Below, one piece after another: positions 8,833 through 15,568 of a DNA stretch of 64,000 nt. Location of the stretch: assembly GCF_003065425.1 (NCBI RefSeq), contig NZ_CP026949.1, forward strand, positions 1,426,001-1,490,000, written 5' to 3'. The notes beneath the pieces were generated by a model. The model did not search any database. It had not been told where the DNA came from and saw only the letters and a list, made by a program, of their open reading frames with translations. Positions within the stretch are counted from its first letter, which is position 1. Every line of letters starts with the position of its first letter. Made by a program: the position numbers and the translations under genes. The stretch is from Mycetocola zhujimingii. GTDB taxonomy: Bacteria > Actinomycetota > Actinomycetes > Actinomycetales > Microbacteriaceae.

Positions 8833-9512
8833 CGGGAAAGTCCTTCGGTAGCGCGAGCGGCAACGAGGGCGGCGAGATCGACGCTTGTCCTGCCTGCGAG
8901 TGTCGGCCAGGTGGTGTGAGAGTCGGATGGGGCTATCGAAACGGCGTGCGGGACGGCGACGGCAATGCTGCCGGCGGCGACGGCGGATGCCAGTCCGGCG
9001 CGTGAGTCCTCAATGGCAATGCAGTCGGCGATGTCGACGCCGAGCAGCCTGGCAGCGGTGAGGTACGGCTCCGGGTGCGGTTTCGGGTTTTCGACTTCGT
9101 CACCGGTGACGAGGACGTCGAACGCGTCGAATGGGATGTGAGTTACAACCTGTTCGGCCATCCTGCGGATTGACATGGTGACGAGTGCCGTTTTGACGCC
9201 GAGGGATCTGAGTTCTTCGAGGAGTTCGCGTGCTCCTGGGCGGAACGGAACGCCGTCTTTCTCGAGTCGTTCCTGCACCCGGCTGGTGAGGTGGTTGACG
9301 ATGTCGTCTGCGGTCATCTCGACCCCGTGGTCCTGGAACACCTTCGCGGATTCCCACAAACCGGCACCGACGAGGGTCATCGCGTCTTCGTAGGTCCAGG
9401 TGTGGCCGAACGACTCAACGAGGTCGGTTTCGGCGGAGATCCAGTAAGGCTCGGTGTCGACGATGGTGCCGTCCATGTCCCAGAGGACAGCGGCGGGTAG
9501 CTGTGTAGTCAC
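8829..9512 (-). CDS. HAD-superfamily phosphatase (phosphoglucomutase-like)
   Basis: A cytoplasmic HAD hydrolase of about 227 residues. Motif I is DMDGTIVDTEP, with nucleophile and acid Asp at 12 and 14 from the GTG start. A four-helix cap follows, then VTMS (motif II), a Lys in ENPKPHPEPY (motif III) and EDSRAG (motif IV). The substrate is unknown; candidates are beta-phosphoglucomutase-like or sugar-phosphate phosphatases. The start is uncertain: a TTG at 9521 or the GTG at 9512. The GTG has TAGCAT 8 nt upstream and no Shine-Dalgarno. It is coupled to trmI by an ATGA overlap. Confidence 0.88.
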   Translation of the reverse strand: MTTQLPAAVLWDMDGTIVDTEPYWISAETDLVESFGHTWTYEDAMTLVGAGLWESAKVFQDHGVEMTADDIVNHLTSRVQERLEKDGVPFRPGARELLEELRSLGVKTALVTMSIRRMAEQVVTHIPFDAFDVLVTGDEVENPKPHPEPYLTAARLLGVDIADCIAIEDSRAGLASAVAAGSIAVAVPHAVSIAPSDSHTTWPTLAGRTSVDLAALVAARATEGLSR

Positions 9513-9614
9513 GAGTTTCAATGCTACCTGTTGCCGGAGAGCGCCTATTCTGGAACCAGTGCAGGCGAGAGCCCGCCGATACTGCGTCGGGGAAACCCGT
9601 GGAATGGGGAACTA

Positions 9615-10532
9615 GTGCTGAGTGGTCGGTTGCTCGTCGTCGCCTTTGAGGGCTGGAACGACGCTGGTGAAGCAGCCACGGGCGCTGTCCGTGTGTTGCA
9701 GGAGCAGCTCGACGTCTCGGCGATCTTCGAGATTGACCCCGAGCTCTACTACGACTACCAGTTCAACCGGCCCGTGATCGCCGTCGATGACGACGGTAAA
9801 CGCCGGATCACCTGGCCAACGGCAACTCTCTACGGCCCAAGCGCCCCGGCAGCGGACACCGACGCCCCCGCGCCGCTCGCCGACGATGCGGACCTCAGTG
9901 TCAGTGGCTCGAACGGCGGCAACATCTTCCTCCTCGTCGGCAGCGAGCCGTCCCGAAGCTGGAAGGCGTTCACCGCGGAGATCATCGACGCGGCACTCAC
10001 CCACGACATCTCGACGATCGTCTTTCTCGGCGCCATGCTGGCCGATGTTCCTCACACCCGCCCGATCTCCATTTTCGCCTCGAGCGAGAATGACGAGATG
10101 CGCGGTGAGCTTCAGCTGGAACGCAGCAGCTATGAAGGACCAGTCGGGATTCTCAGCGTGCTCGCCGAGGCGGCCGAGCAGGCGGGAATCTCCACCCTCT
10201 CGATTTGGGCGTCGGTCCCCCACTATGTGCACAACGCGCCATCGCCGAAGGCGGTGCTCGCCCTGATCGACAAGCTCGAAGAGATCGTCGACGTCGTGAT
10301 CCCGCGCGGCGACCTGGTCGAGGAATCCGGCGAGTGGGAGAACGGCATCAACGCGCTGGCCGGCGACGACGAGGACATGGCCGCCTACATCGCGCAGCTG
10401 GAACAGGCGCGCGACACCGTCGAATCTCCTGAGGCCAGTGGTGAGGCCATCGCCAAGGAGTTCGAACGCTACTTGCGCCGCTCAGGTGACGGCAAGGGCG
10501 ACGGCCGCAACGAGCCCCCAGCGCGCGGCTGA
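9615..10532 (+). CDS. PAC2-family protein
   Basis: 305 residues from the GTG at 9615, which has GGGGA 4 nt upstream; the frame also opens at a TTG at 9531, but that segment lies in promoter-like DNA. It carries the PAC2 (proteasome assembly chaperone 2-like) fold signature VVAFEGWNDAGEAATGAV near the N-terminus and the late IWASVPHYVHNAPSPKAVLALID. The function of bacterial PAC2 proteins is not established; similarity to eukaryotic proteasome chaperones is structural. It is divergent from the HAD gene and convergent with mshC. It is found in actinobacteria with and without proteasomes. Confidence 0.88.
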   Translation: MLSGRLLVVAFEGWNDAGEAATGAVRVLQEQLDVSAIFEIDPELYYDYQFNRPVIAVDDDGKRRITWPTATLYGPSAPAADTDAPAPLADDADLSVSGSNGGNIFLLVGSEPSRSWKAFTAEIIDAALTHDISTIVFLGAMLADVPHTRPISIFASSENDEMRGELQLERSSYEGPVGILSVLAEAAEQAGISTLSIWASVPHYVHNAPSPKAVLALIDKLEEIVDVVIPRGDLVEESGEWENGINALAGDDEDMAAYIAQLEQARDTVESPEASGEAIAKEFERYLRRSGDGKGDGRNEPPARG

Positions 10533-10537
10533 GCTTC

Positions 10538-10563
10538 TCCGCCTCACAGCTTCCGCCTCACAG
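10538..10563. repeat. Direct repeat of TCCGCCTCACAG
   Basis: The 12-mer TCCGCCTCACAG occurs at 10538-10549 and 10552-10563, between the convergent PAC2 and mshC stops. The second copy runs into a weak CACAG...CTGTG hairpin. Significance unknown. Confidence 0.5.
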
Positions 10564-10596
10564 TCTCTCGCTGTGATTCAGCCGTCCCGTTCGAGG

Positions 10597-11862
10597 TTAG
10601 AGTTCGACGCCGAGCAGCGCGTGAACGGCGCGGTGAATGAGCTCGGGGTCGGTCACACCGCTCGTCGCTGCGTCATCGATCACCCGGAGCGCGGCAGGCG
10701 TGTCCAGGTCGAGCTGGAGGGCCGAACGAAGCGCCGAGAGCACAGTGTGCGAATCGACGGCGTCCGCGCTCACCGCAGCGCCGCTGTCGCTCGTTGGGGT
10801 GAAGGCGCTCTGCCAGAGGCTGAGCCTCTCCGCTGCATCGACGAGCAGGCGGTCGGTCCACTCCCAGTCCGAGCGGTAGTGGTGTGCGAGGATCGCCAGC
10901 CGAATGGAGCGCGCGTCGACGCCAGATTCGAGCAGGCGGGAGATGAGCACGAGGTTCCCGAGCGACTTCGACATCTTCTCGCCCTCGAAGGCGACGAGGC
11001 CGGCGTGGCTGTAGACCCGGGCCAGCGGATGGCCGCTGAGCGCTGACGCGTGGCCGGCGCTGAGTTCATGGTGCGGAAAGACGAGGTCGCCGCCGCCGCC
11101 CTGCACCGTGAAGTCGGTGCCGAGCTCCATCAGCGCAATGACCGAGCACTCGATGTGCCACCCGGGCCGGCCTCGACCGACACTCGACGGCCAGCTCGGC
11201 TCTGACTCGCGTGCGGCCCGCCACAGGAGCGGGTCGAGGCTGTCGCGCTTACCCGCGCGGTCCGGATCTCCCCCGCGCTCGGCGAAGTACTTCATCATGG
11301 TTTTGGCGTCGTAATTGCTGACGTCGCCGAGCTTCCACGGGCCGAGTTTCGCCGCTGCGGCACTGTCGAAGTAAATGTCGTCACCGACTGTTGAGTCCGG
11401 GGTCGGCACGGAGTACGCCGCTCCTGCGGCCACAAGCCGCCTGACCGCCTCCGCTATTTCGTCGAGCACCTCGGTGACGGCGACGTAGTTTTCGGGCGGG
11501 AGGATGCTGAGGGCCTGCATATCGCCCCGGAACAGTTCGACCTGGCTTTCGGCGAGGTCTCGCCAATCGACTCCCGTGGCTGCCGCGCGTTCGAGCAGGG
11601 GGTCGTCGATGTCGGTGACGTTTTGGGCGTAGTGGACCTCGAGGCCGCCGTCGAGCCAGACCCTCTGCAGAGTGTCGTAGGCAAGGTAGGTCGCAGCGTG
11701 TCCCATGTGGGTCGCGTCGTACGGCGTAATTCCGCAGACGTACAACCGCGCGATCTCGCCCGTGTGTGCCTCGATCATGCCGCCGGTGGCTGTGTCGAAC
11801 AGACACGGCGGAAGCGAGTTGCCGGGGAGAGTCGGGACGAGCGGTCTATTCCATGCCTTCAC
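10597..11862 (-). CDS. mshC: Cysteine:GlcN-inositol ligase (mycothiol synthesis)
   Basis: MshC ligates L-cysteine to 1-D-myo-inosityl-2-amino-2-deoxyglucopyranoside in mycothiol synthesis; it evolved from cysteinyl-tRNA synthetase. 421 residues, the normal length. Visible are the Zn ligand C43 in YVCGITPYD, HMGH (52-55) as the HIGH motif, GWHIEC with C239, FPHHE (about H264) and KMSKS (296-300). The residues after KMSKS and the short C-terminus fit MshC rather than CysS. The GTG start has TAGGCT 6 nt upstream and no ribosome site, so it is probably leaderless. Confidence 0.95.
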   Translation of the reverse strand: MKAWNRPLVPTLPGNSLPPCLFDTATGGMIEAHTGEIARLYVCGITPYDATHMGHAATYLAYDTLQRVWLDGGLEVHYAQNVTDIDDPLLERAAATGVDWRDLAESQVELFRGDMQALSILPPENYVAVTEVLDEIAEAVRRLVAAGAAYSVPTPDSTVGDDIYFDSAAAAKLGPWKLGDVSNYDAKTMMKYFAERGGDPDRAGKRDSLDPLLWRAARESEPSWPSSVGRGRPGWHIECSVIALMELGTDFTVQGGGGDLVFPHHELSAGHASALSGHPLARVYSHAGLVAFEGEKMSKSLGNLVLISRLLESGVDARSIRLAILAHHYRSDWEWTDRLLVDAAERLSLWQSAFTPTSDSGAAVSADAVDSHTVLSALRSALQLDLDTPAALRVIDDAATSGVTDPELIHRAVHALLGVEL

Positions 11863-11868
11863 TTGTCC

Positions 11869-11874
11869 AGCCTA
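11869..11874 (-). promoter_or_regulatory. mshC: Candidate -10 of leaderless mshC
   Basis: A minus-strand TAGGCT with 6 nt to the GTG of mshC. No Shine-Dalgarno is present, and the gap from uppP is only about 20 bp, so overlap with readthrough from uppP is possible. Confidence 0.4.
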
Positions 11875-11884
11875 AGCTGCGCGG

Positions 11885-12739
11885 CTACGCGGTGAGGACA
11901 CCGGTGCCGAGCAGGATGAAGATCACGACACCGAGCAGGATGCGGTAGATCACGAAGGGCATGAAGCTGCGCTTCGAGATGTAGCTCATGAAGAACTTGA
12001 TGACGAAGATGGCGACGATGAACGCGATGACCGTCGCGATCAGGGTCTCGCCCGGGCCGTAAATCTCCGGGATGCAGTCGGTCGCGCCTTCGACGCACGG
12101 GTCGGCGATCGACTTGTAGATCTGGAAGAAGCCGCTGCCGAGTACGGCGGGAATGGCGAGGAGGAACGCGTATCTTGCGGCAGCGGCCCGTTCGTAACCG
12201 AGGAAGAGCCCCGCGGTGATCGTTCCACCCGAGCGCGACACCCCGGGGATGAGCGCGAGGGCCTGGGCCAGTCCGAAGATGATGCCGTCGCGGTAACCGA
12301 GGTTCTCGAGCTTGAGGTTCTTCCGGCCGATCCAGTCGGCGATTCCGAGAAGGATGCCGAAGCCGATGAGCATGGATGCCGTGAACCACAGCGACCGCAG
12401 TGTGGTCTCGATCTGATCCTGGAACAGCAGACCGAGAACAACGATCGGTACCGAGCCGATGATGATGAGCCAGCCCATGCGGGCATCAGGATCGTTGCGC
12501 GGGATCTTTCCCACCAGCGCACGGCACCAGGCACCGATGATGCGCACGATGTCTTTCCAGAACAGGATGACGACAGCCAGTTCCGTGCCGATCTGGGTGA
12601 TGGCGGTGAAGCGGGCGCCGGGGTCGCCGCCCGCCCCGAGGAACTCGCCGACGATGCGCAGGTGAGCGCTCGACGACACCGGGAGGAATTCGGTGAGTCC
12701 CTGCACGAGACCCAGAATTATGGCGTTGAGAATATCCAC
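11885..12739 (-). CDS. uppP: Undecaprenyl-diphosphatase UppP/BacA
   Basis: An integral membrane phosphatase that recycles undecaprenyl pyrophosphate to the monophosphate carrier for peptidoglycan synthesis and confers basal bacitracin resistance. 284 residues, about eight hydrophobic helices. Both active-site motifs are present: [12 protein letters not shown] (16-27) and PGVSRSGGT in the second half. The GTG start has AAGGA 4 nt upstream. It sits between the M20 peptidase (17 bp upstream) and mshC. Confidence 0.96.
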   Translation of the reverse strand: MDILNAIILGLVQGLTEFLPVSSSAHLRIVGEFLGAGGDPGARFTAITQIGTELAVVILFWKDIVRIIGAWCRALVGKIPRNDPDARMGWLIIIGSVPIVVLGLLFQDQIETTLRSLWFTASMLIGFGILLGIADWIGRKNLKLENLGYRDGIIFGLAQALALIPGVSRSGGTITAGLFLGYERAAAARYAFLLAIPAVLGSGFFQIYKSIADPCVEGATDCIPEIYGPGETLIATVIAFIVAIFVIKFFMSYISKRSFMPFVIYRILLGVVIFILLGTGVLTA

Positions 12740-12756
12740 GGAATCCTTGCTGTTCG

Positions 12757-14097
12757 TCAGTAAGTGCGAAGCAGGTCGGTCAAAACCCGCCTGCCAAAGA
12801 CTAATGCGTCGAGAGGGACGCGCTCGTCAACACCGTGGAACATGGCCGGGAAATCCAGCTCGGGCGGCAGCAGCAGCGGAGCGAAGCCGTATCCGGTGAT
12901 GCCGAGCATTGACAGCGCCTTATTGTCGGTACCCGCTGGCAGGAGGTAGGGCAGCACCTCAGCGCCGGGGTCGTGGATTCTGAGCGTTTCGATCATGGCG
13001 TCGATCAGCGGGCCGGCAAACTCGTTCTCGAGGCCGACATCCCGGTGCATCACCTCGATCTCGATATCGGGTCCGACGAGTTCCTGCACCGCGGCGAGGA
13101 CAGCGTCTTCCTCACCGGGCAGTGAACGGATGTCGACGAGCGCCTCTGCGGTGTCCGGAACGACGTTGTGCTTGTATCCGGCCGTCAGCACGGTGGGATT
13201 CGTGGTGGTGCGGAGGGACGCCTGGATGAAGCCGGATGCCGTTCCGGTCGCGAGGGCAAGTTCGTCCGGGCCGAGCGTTTGCGGGTCGACGCCGAGGATG
13301 CGAGCTACTTCGTCGAGGAGTGCCGTGGTTGTGTCGGTGAGCCTGATGGGCCACTCCTGCCTGCCGACGGCAGCGACGGCTTCGGCGAGGCGTGTGATGG
13401 CGTTCTCCCGGACGACGCGCGAGCCGTGAGCCGCCGGGCCCCTGGCGATGAGCTTGACCCACAGCAGCGCCTTTTCTCCGGTCTGAACGAGGTATGCCCG
13501 CTTGCCGCCGAGCGTGATTGAGTATCCGCCCACTTCGCTGATGGCCTCGGTTGCGCCTTCGAACAGGTCGGGCCGGGTCGAGACGAGGTGGTGTGAGCCG
13601 AGCACTCCGCCGTTTTCCTCGTCGGCGAAGAACGCCAGGATGAGGTCACGCGCCGGGCGTTCGCCAGCCCGCAGGATGTCGGCAACCGCGGTGAGGATCA
13701 TGGCATCCATGTTCTTCATGTCGACCGCTCCCCTGCCCCACAGCATCCCGTCACGGATGACACCGCCGAAGGGGTCGACGCTCCAGTTGCGCGGGTCAGC
13801 GGGGACGACGTCGAGGTGGCCGTGAACAACGAGTGCGCCCTTCGAGCTGTCGCGTCCAGCGACCCGGGCGACGACGCTTGTGCGTCCGGGATCTGAGTCG
13901 ATCAGTTCCGGCTCGAGACCGAGTTCCCGCAGGTACTCCGCGACGTATTCGGCGGCAATCGTCTCTCCATTGGACTTCCCCCCGCCGTAGTTGGTGGTGT
14001 CCATGCGAATGAGGTCCCTGGCCAGTCGCACGGTCTCGTCGAGCTCAGCGTCGATGGGAGCCTGTGCAGCGATTGGCGATTGCGCGTCGAAATCCAT
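12757..14097 (-). CDS. M20-family zinc metallopeptidase/deacylase
   Basis: 446 residues, a two-domain M20 hydrolase (ArgE/DapE/CPG2 type). Metal and active-site motifs in order: [25 protein letters not shown] and the C-terminal AGTDNKAL stretch near the end, with a dimerization domain inserted. The substrate cannot be read from sequence; relatives in mycobacteria are annotated only as peptidases. The ATG has no Shine-Dalgarno but TAGCGT 6 nt upstream. It is the head of the M20-uppP-mshC run. Confidence 0.9.
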   Translation of the reverse strand: MDFDAQSPIAAQAPIDAELDETVRLARDLIRMDTTNYGGGKSNGETIAAEYVAEYLRELGLEPELIDSDPGRTSVVARVAGRDSSKGALVVHGHLDVVPADPRNWSVDPFGGVIRDGMLWGRGAVDMKNMDAMILTAVADILRAGERPARDLILAFFADEENGGVLGSHHLVSTRPDLFEGATEAISEVGGYSITLGGKRAYLVQTGEKALLWVKLIARGPAAHGSRVVRENAITRLAEAVAAVGRQEWPIRLTDTTTALLDEVARILGVDPQTLGPDELALATGTASGFIQASLRTTTNPTVLTAGYKHNVVPDTAEALVDIRSLPGEEDAVLAAVQELVGPDIEIEVMHRDVGLENEFAGPLIDAMIETLRIHDPGAEVLPYLLPAGTDNKALSMLGITGYGFAPLLLPPELDFPAMFHGVDERVPLDALVFGRRVLTDLLRTY

Positions 14098-14103
14098 GCC
14101 ACA

Positions 14104-14109
14104 ACGCTA
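14104..14109 (-). promoter_or_regulatory. Candidate -10 of the leaderless M20 gene
   Basis: A minus-strand TAGCGT 6 nt before the ATG. A 7-bp palindrome (CACACAC-G-GTGTGTG, 14120-14134) lies just upstream, overlapping the spacer/-35 zone, and may be an operator. Confidence 0.45.
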
Positions 14110-14216
14110 TCGGTGCAGGCACACACGGTGTGTGTTCATTGCGTCCCGAAAACCGTGCTAAAGTTTTCTCTCGGCAGGGTGCTTCGGTAACCGGCCAGAA
14201 ACAGAAACAAAACAAT

Positions 14217-14300
14217 GCGCGGGTGGCGGAAATGGCAGACGCGCTAGCTTGAGGTGCTAGTGCCCTTACGGGCGTGGGGGTTCAAGTCCCCCTTCGCGCA
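14217..14300 (+). tRNA. tRNA-Leu (anticodon GAG)
   Basis: A full class II cloverleaf. Acceptor arm GCGCGGG (14217-14223) with TTCGCGC (14293-14299), discriminator A at 14300, and no encoded CCA. Anticodon stem CTAGC/GCTAG around loop TTGAGGT gives anticodon GAG. A long variable arm (TGCCCTTACGGGCG) and T arm GGGGG-TTCAAGT-CCCCC are present. It reads CUC/CUU leucine codons. A TAAAGT -10-like hexamer at 14159-14164 lies upstream, and a U-rich hairpin follows. Confidence 0.97.
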
Positions 14301-14329
14301 CATTGTGAAGAACTGTGTTGAGACAGTAG

Positions 14330-14358
14330 AAAAGCCGGGTCCATTGGATCCGGCTTTT
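14330..14358 (+). terminator. Rho-independent terminator of tRNA-Leu
   Basis: AAAAGCCGGGTCC pairs with a GGATCCGGCTTTT arm, followed by CGCTTTT. It lies 30 nt after the tRNA and overlaps the downstream side of the small minus-strand ORF, so it may serve both. Confidence 0.8.
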
Positions 14359-14363
14359 CGCTT

Positions 14364-14609
14364 TTAAGCGCTCGGAGTGAGCAGCCCGTAATATGCGGGC
14401 ATTGTCACCGGTCGTTCCCGCTCAACGAGAAGCGGCAGGCCGATCTCGTGGCCGCCTGGAGTGTGGTCCGTGATGCGTTTGGCGATCACGATGCGCCAAC
14501 CATGCTCTTCGGCGTGACTGTCCTGGGATATGACCAGCAGCTTGTTGAGATCGAGGCCGTCGCGGCCGTCGCGGCCGTCGGCGATTAACGGCTGAAAGTT
14601 GCTTTCCAT
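14364..14609 (-). CDS. Small unknown protein
   Basis: 81 residues, not recognised. It looks like a real gene because most codons end in G or C across its length. Residues 11-19 are a threefold Gly-Arg-Asp-type repeat made by the 9-bp GGCCGTCGC tandem; the rest is a mixed soluble sequence with a Gly-Leu-Pro-Leu-Leu-Val-Glu stretch. Its ATG touches the divergent promoter of the membrane protein gene, and no Shine-Dalgarno is seen. It could be a remnant of a longer gene or a partner of the divergent operon. Confidence 0.45.
   Translation of the reverse strand: MESNFQPLIADGRDGRDGLDLNKLLVISQDSHAEEHGWRIVIAKRITDHTPGGHEIGLPLLVERERPVTMPAYYGLLTPSA
14555..14581. repeat. Three 9-bp GGCCGTCGC units
   Basis: GGCCGTCGC is repeated three times (the last unit ends in G). 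In the minus-strand ORF it encodes a tripeptide repeat. A typical site for slippage. Confidence 0.6.
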
Positions 14610-14643
14610 ATGCGCAAGTCAGATATAGTTGCCAATATGGAAA
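14599..14643 (+). promoter_or_regulatory. Promoter plus 9-bp inverted repeat (operator candidate)
   Basis: TTTCCATAT (14603-14611) and ATATGGAAA (14635-14643) form a perfect inverted repeat with a 23-bp spacer. Inside lies TATAGT (14624-14629), 7 nt before the ATG at 14637, with TTGCTT (14599-14604) as a possible -35 at 19 bp. The repeat brackets the core promoter and the start codons of both divergent genes, as expected for autoregulation by the winged-helix protein encoded downstream. Confidence 0.55.
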
Positions 14644-15140
14644 ATGACTTCTCCGGGATAGATCCCCCTGGCCGTCCAGTCGTCCCTACGTCCGCAGAAG
14701 CGCGCGATGTCCTGTCACTCCTCGACGTTGACGGGTCTCGGCTCGCTGAGCGTGTGGTGACGCCCTGGTGGTACCACGTTGCACTCGGAGCGATTGTGGC
14801 GCTGTTTGTGGCCTCGCAGGCGATGCCGACAGCCGCAATGAGCGTGGCTATCGTGCTCGGGATTGTCGCACTGCCTGTGCTCACGACGGTTTACAGTCGC
14901 CGTTATGGCGTGTCGGTCAGTCAGCCGGCAGGTCCCCGCGGTCGGCGTCTGCTGTTGATGACGCTCGGGGTTCTGGTAGCGGCGATGCTTTCAGGTGTTG
15001 CACTCAAGTTGGCCGGTATCGCGCTGTCGTGGGTGATGGTACCGGCTGTACTGGCGTTCATCGTTACGGTCGTTCTTGGGCGACGCTACGACGACGCTCT
15101 CCGCCGCGAGATTGCTGCACGGACCCACGCACGCTCATGA
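14637..15140 (+). CDS. Small polytopic membrane protein (regulator-linked)
   Basis: 167 residues, unrecognised. A roughly 40-residue N-terminal cytoplasmic segment precedes four predicted transmembrane helices (about 47-64, 67-83, 105-124, 130-147) and a basic C-terminal tail. An upstream in-frame ATG at 14610 exists, but 14637 is preferred: it lies 7 nt after TATAGT and would be leaderless. The stop overlaps the ATG of the regulator (ATGA), giving translational coupling. Such pairs (integral membrane protein plus small winged-helix regulator) are common in actinobacteria with unknown roles; the regulator may control membrane or stress functions. Confidence 0.75.
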   Translation: MENDFSGIDPPGRPVVPTSAEARDVLSLLDVDGSRLAERVVTPWWYHVALGAIVALFVASQAMPTAAMSVAIVLGIVALPVLTTVYSRRYGVSVSQPAGPRGRRLLLMTLGVLVAAMLSGVALKLAGIALSWVMVPAVLAFIVTVVLGRRYDDALRREIAARTHARS

Positions 15141-15463
15141 GTGAACCCGTAGCCGCTGAGTTCAACGATGTCATCCATTCACCGGTGCGGTTGCGTATCT
15201 GCGCGCTGATGCGGCGAACGTCCGAACTGGAGTTCGCCGTGATCCGAGACACCCTCGGGCTGAACGATGCGAATCTGTCGAAGAACCTCAAGGTTCTCAG
15301 CGAAGGGCGACTCGTCACTGTGCGGAAGGAGAGCTCAGCGGCTCGAACCGATGCCCGCAGGCTCACCTGGGTAGCTCTCACGGCCGAGGGACGGAGTGCG
15401 CTCGAGGGGCACCTCGCTGCGCTCACCCAGATCGCCGACAGTCAGCCCGACGTCCTGCCCTGA
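15137..15463 (+). CDS. Winged-helix transcription regulator
   Basis: 108 residues, a MarR/PadR-like single-domain winged helix. The start of the helix-turn-helix is FNDVIHSPVRLRICALMRR; the recognition region is RDTLGLNDANLSKNLKVLSEGRLVTVRK, with an Arg-rich wing (about 65-75) and a C-terminal dimerization helix. The ATG overlaps the stop of the membrane protein gene. It most likely binds the inverted repeat at 14603-14643 and represses its own operon; this is inference. Its stop codon lies in a 20-bp tandem duplication. Confidence 0.82.
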   Translation: MSEPVAAEFNDVIHSPVRLRICALMRRTSELEFAVIRDTLGLNDANLSKNLKVLSEGRLVTVRKESSAARTDARRLTWVALTAEGRSALEGHLAALTQIADSQPDVLP

Positions 15464-15485
15464 TACCCGAAGTCCTGCCCTGATA
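15446..15485. repeat. 20-bp tandem duplication spanning a stop codon
   Basis: Two adjacent 20-bp units (15446-15465 and 15466-15485) differ at one base. The first contains the last codons and TGA of the regulator gene, and the second repeats them in the untranslated 3' side. Confidence 0.75.
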
Positions 15486-15568
15486 GCGGAAAGTCGTTCT
15501 GAGGTGCTACCCGTCCAGTGGGTGGACGATGCGTTCGAGTAGACGATGAACATCGCCGGTCGGCCGGG

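Noticed and set aside
7333-8919. 528-codon plus-strand frame
   Set aside because: It is antisense to the FKBP and trmI genes; its sequence is Arg/Gly/Asp/Val rich with no domain, as expected from reverse-reading of a high-GC gene.
9531-9614. TTG-initiated extension of PAC2
   Set aside because: The 28-codon stretch lies between divergent genes; the GTG at 9615 has a ribosome site and better matches the family start.
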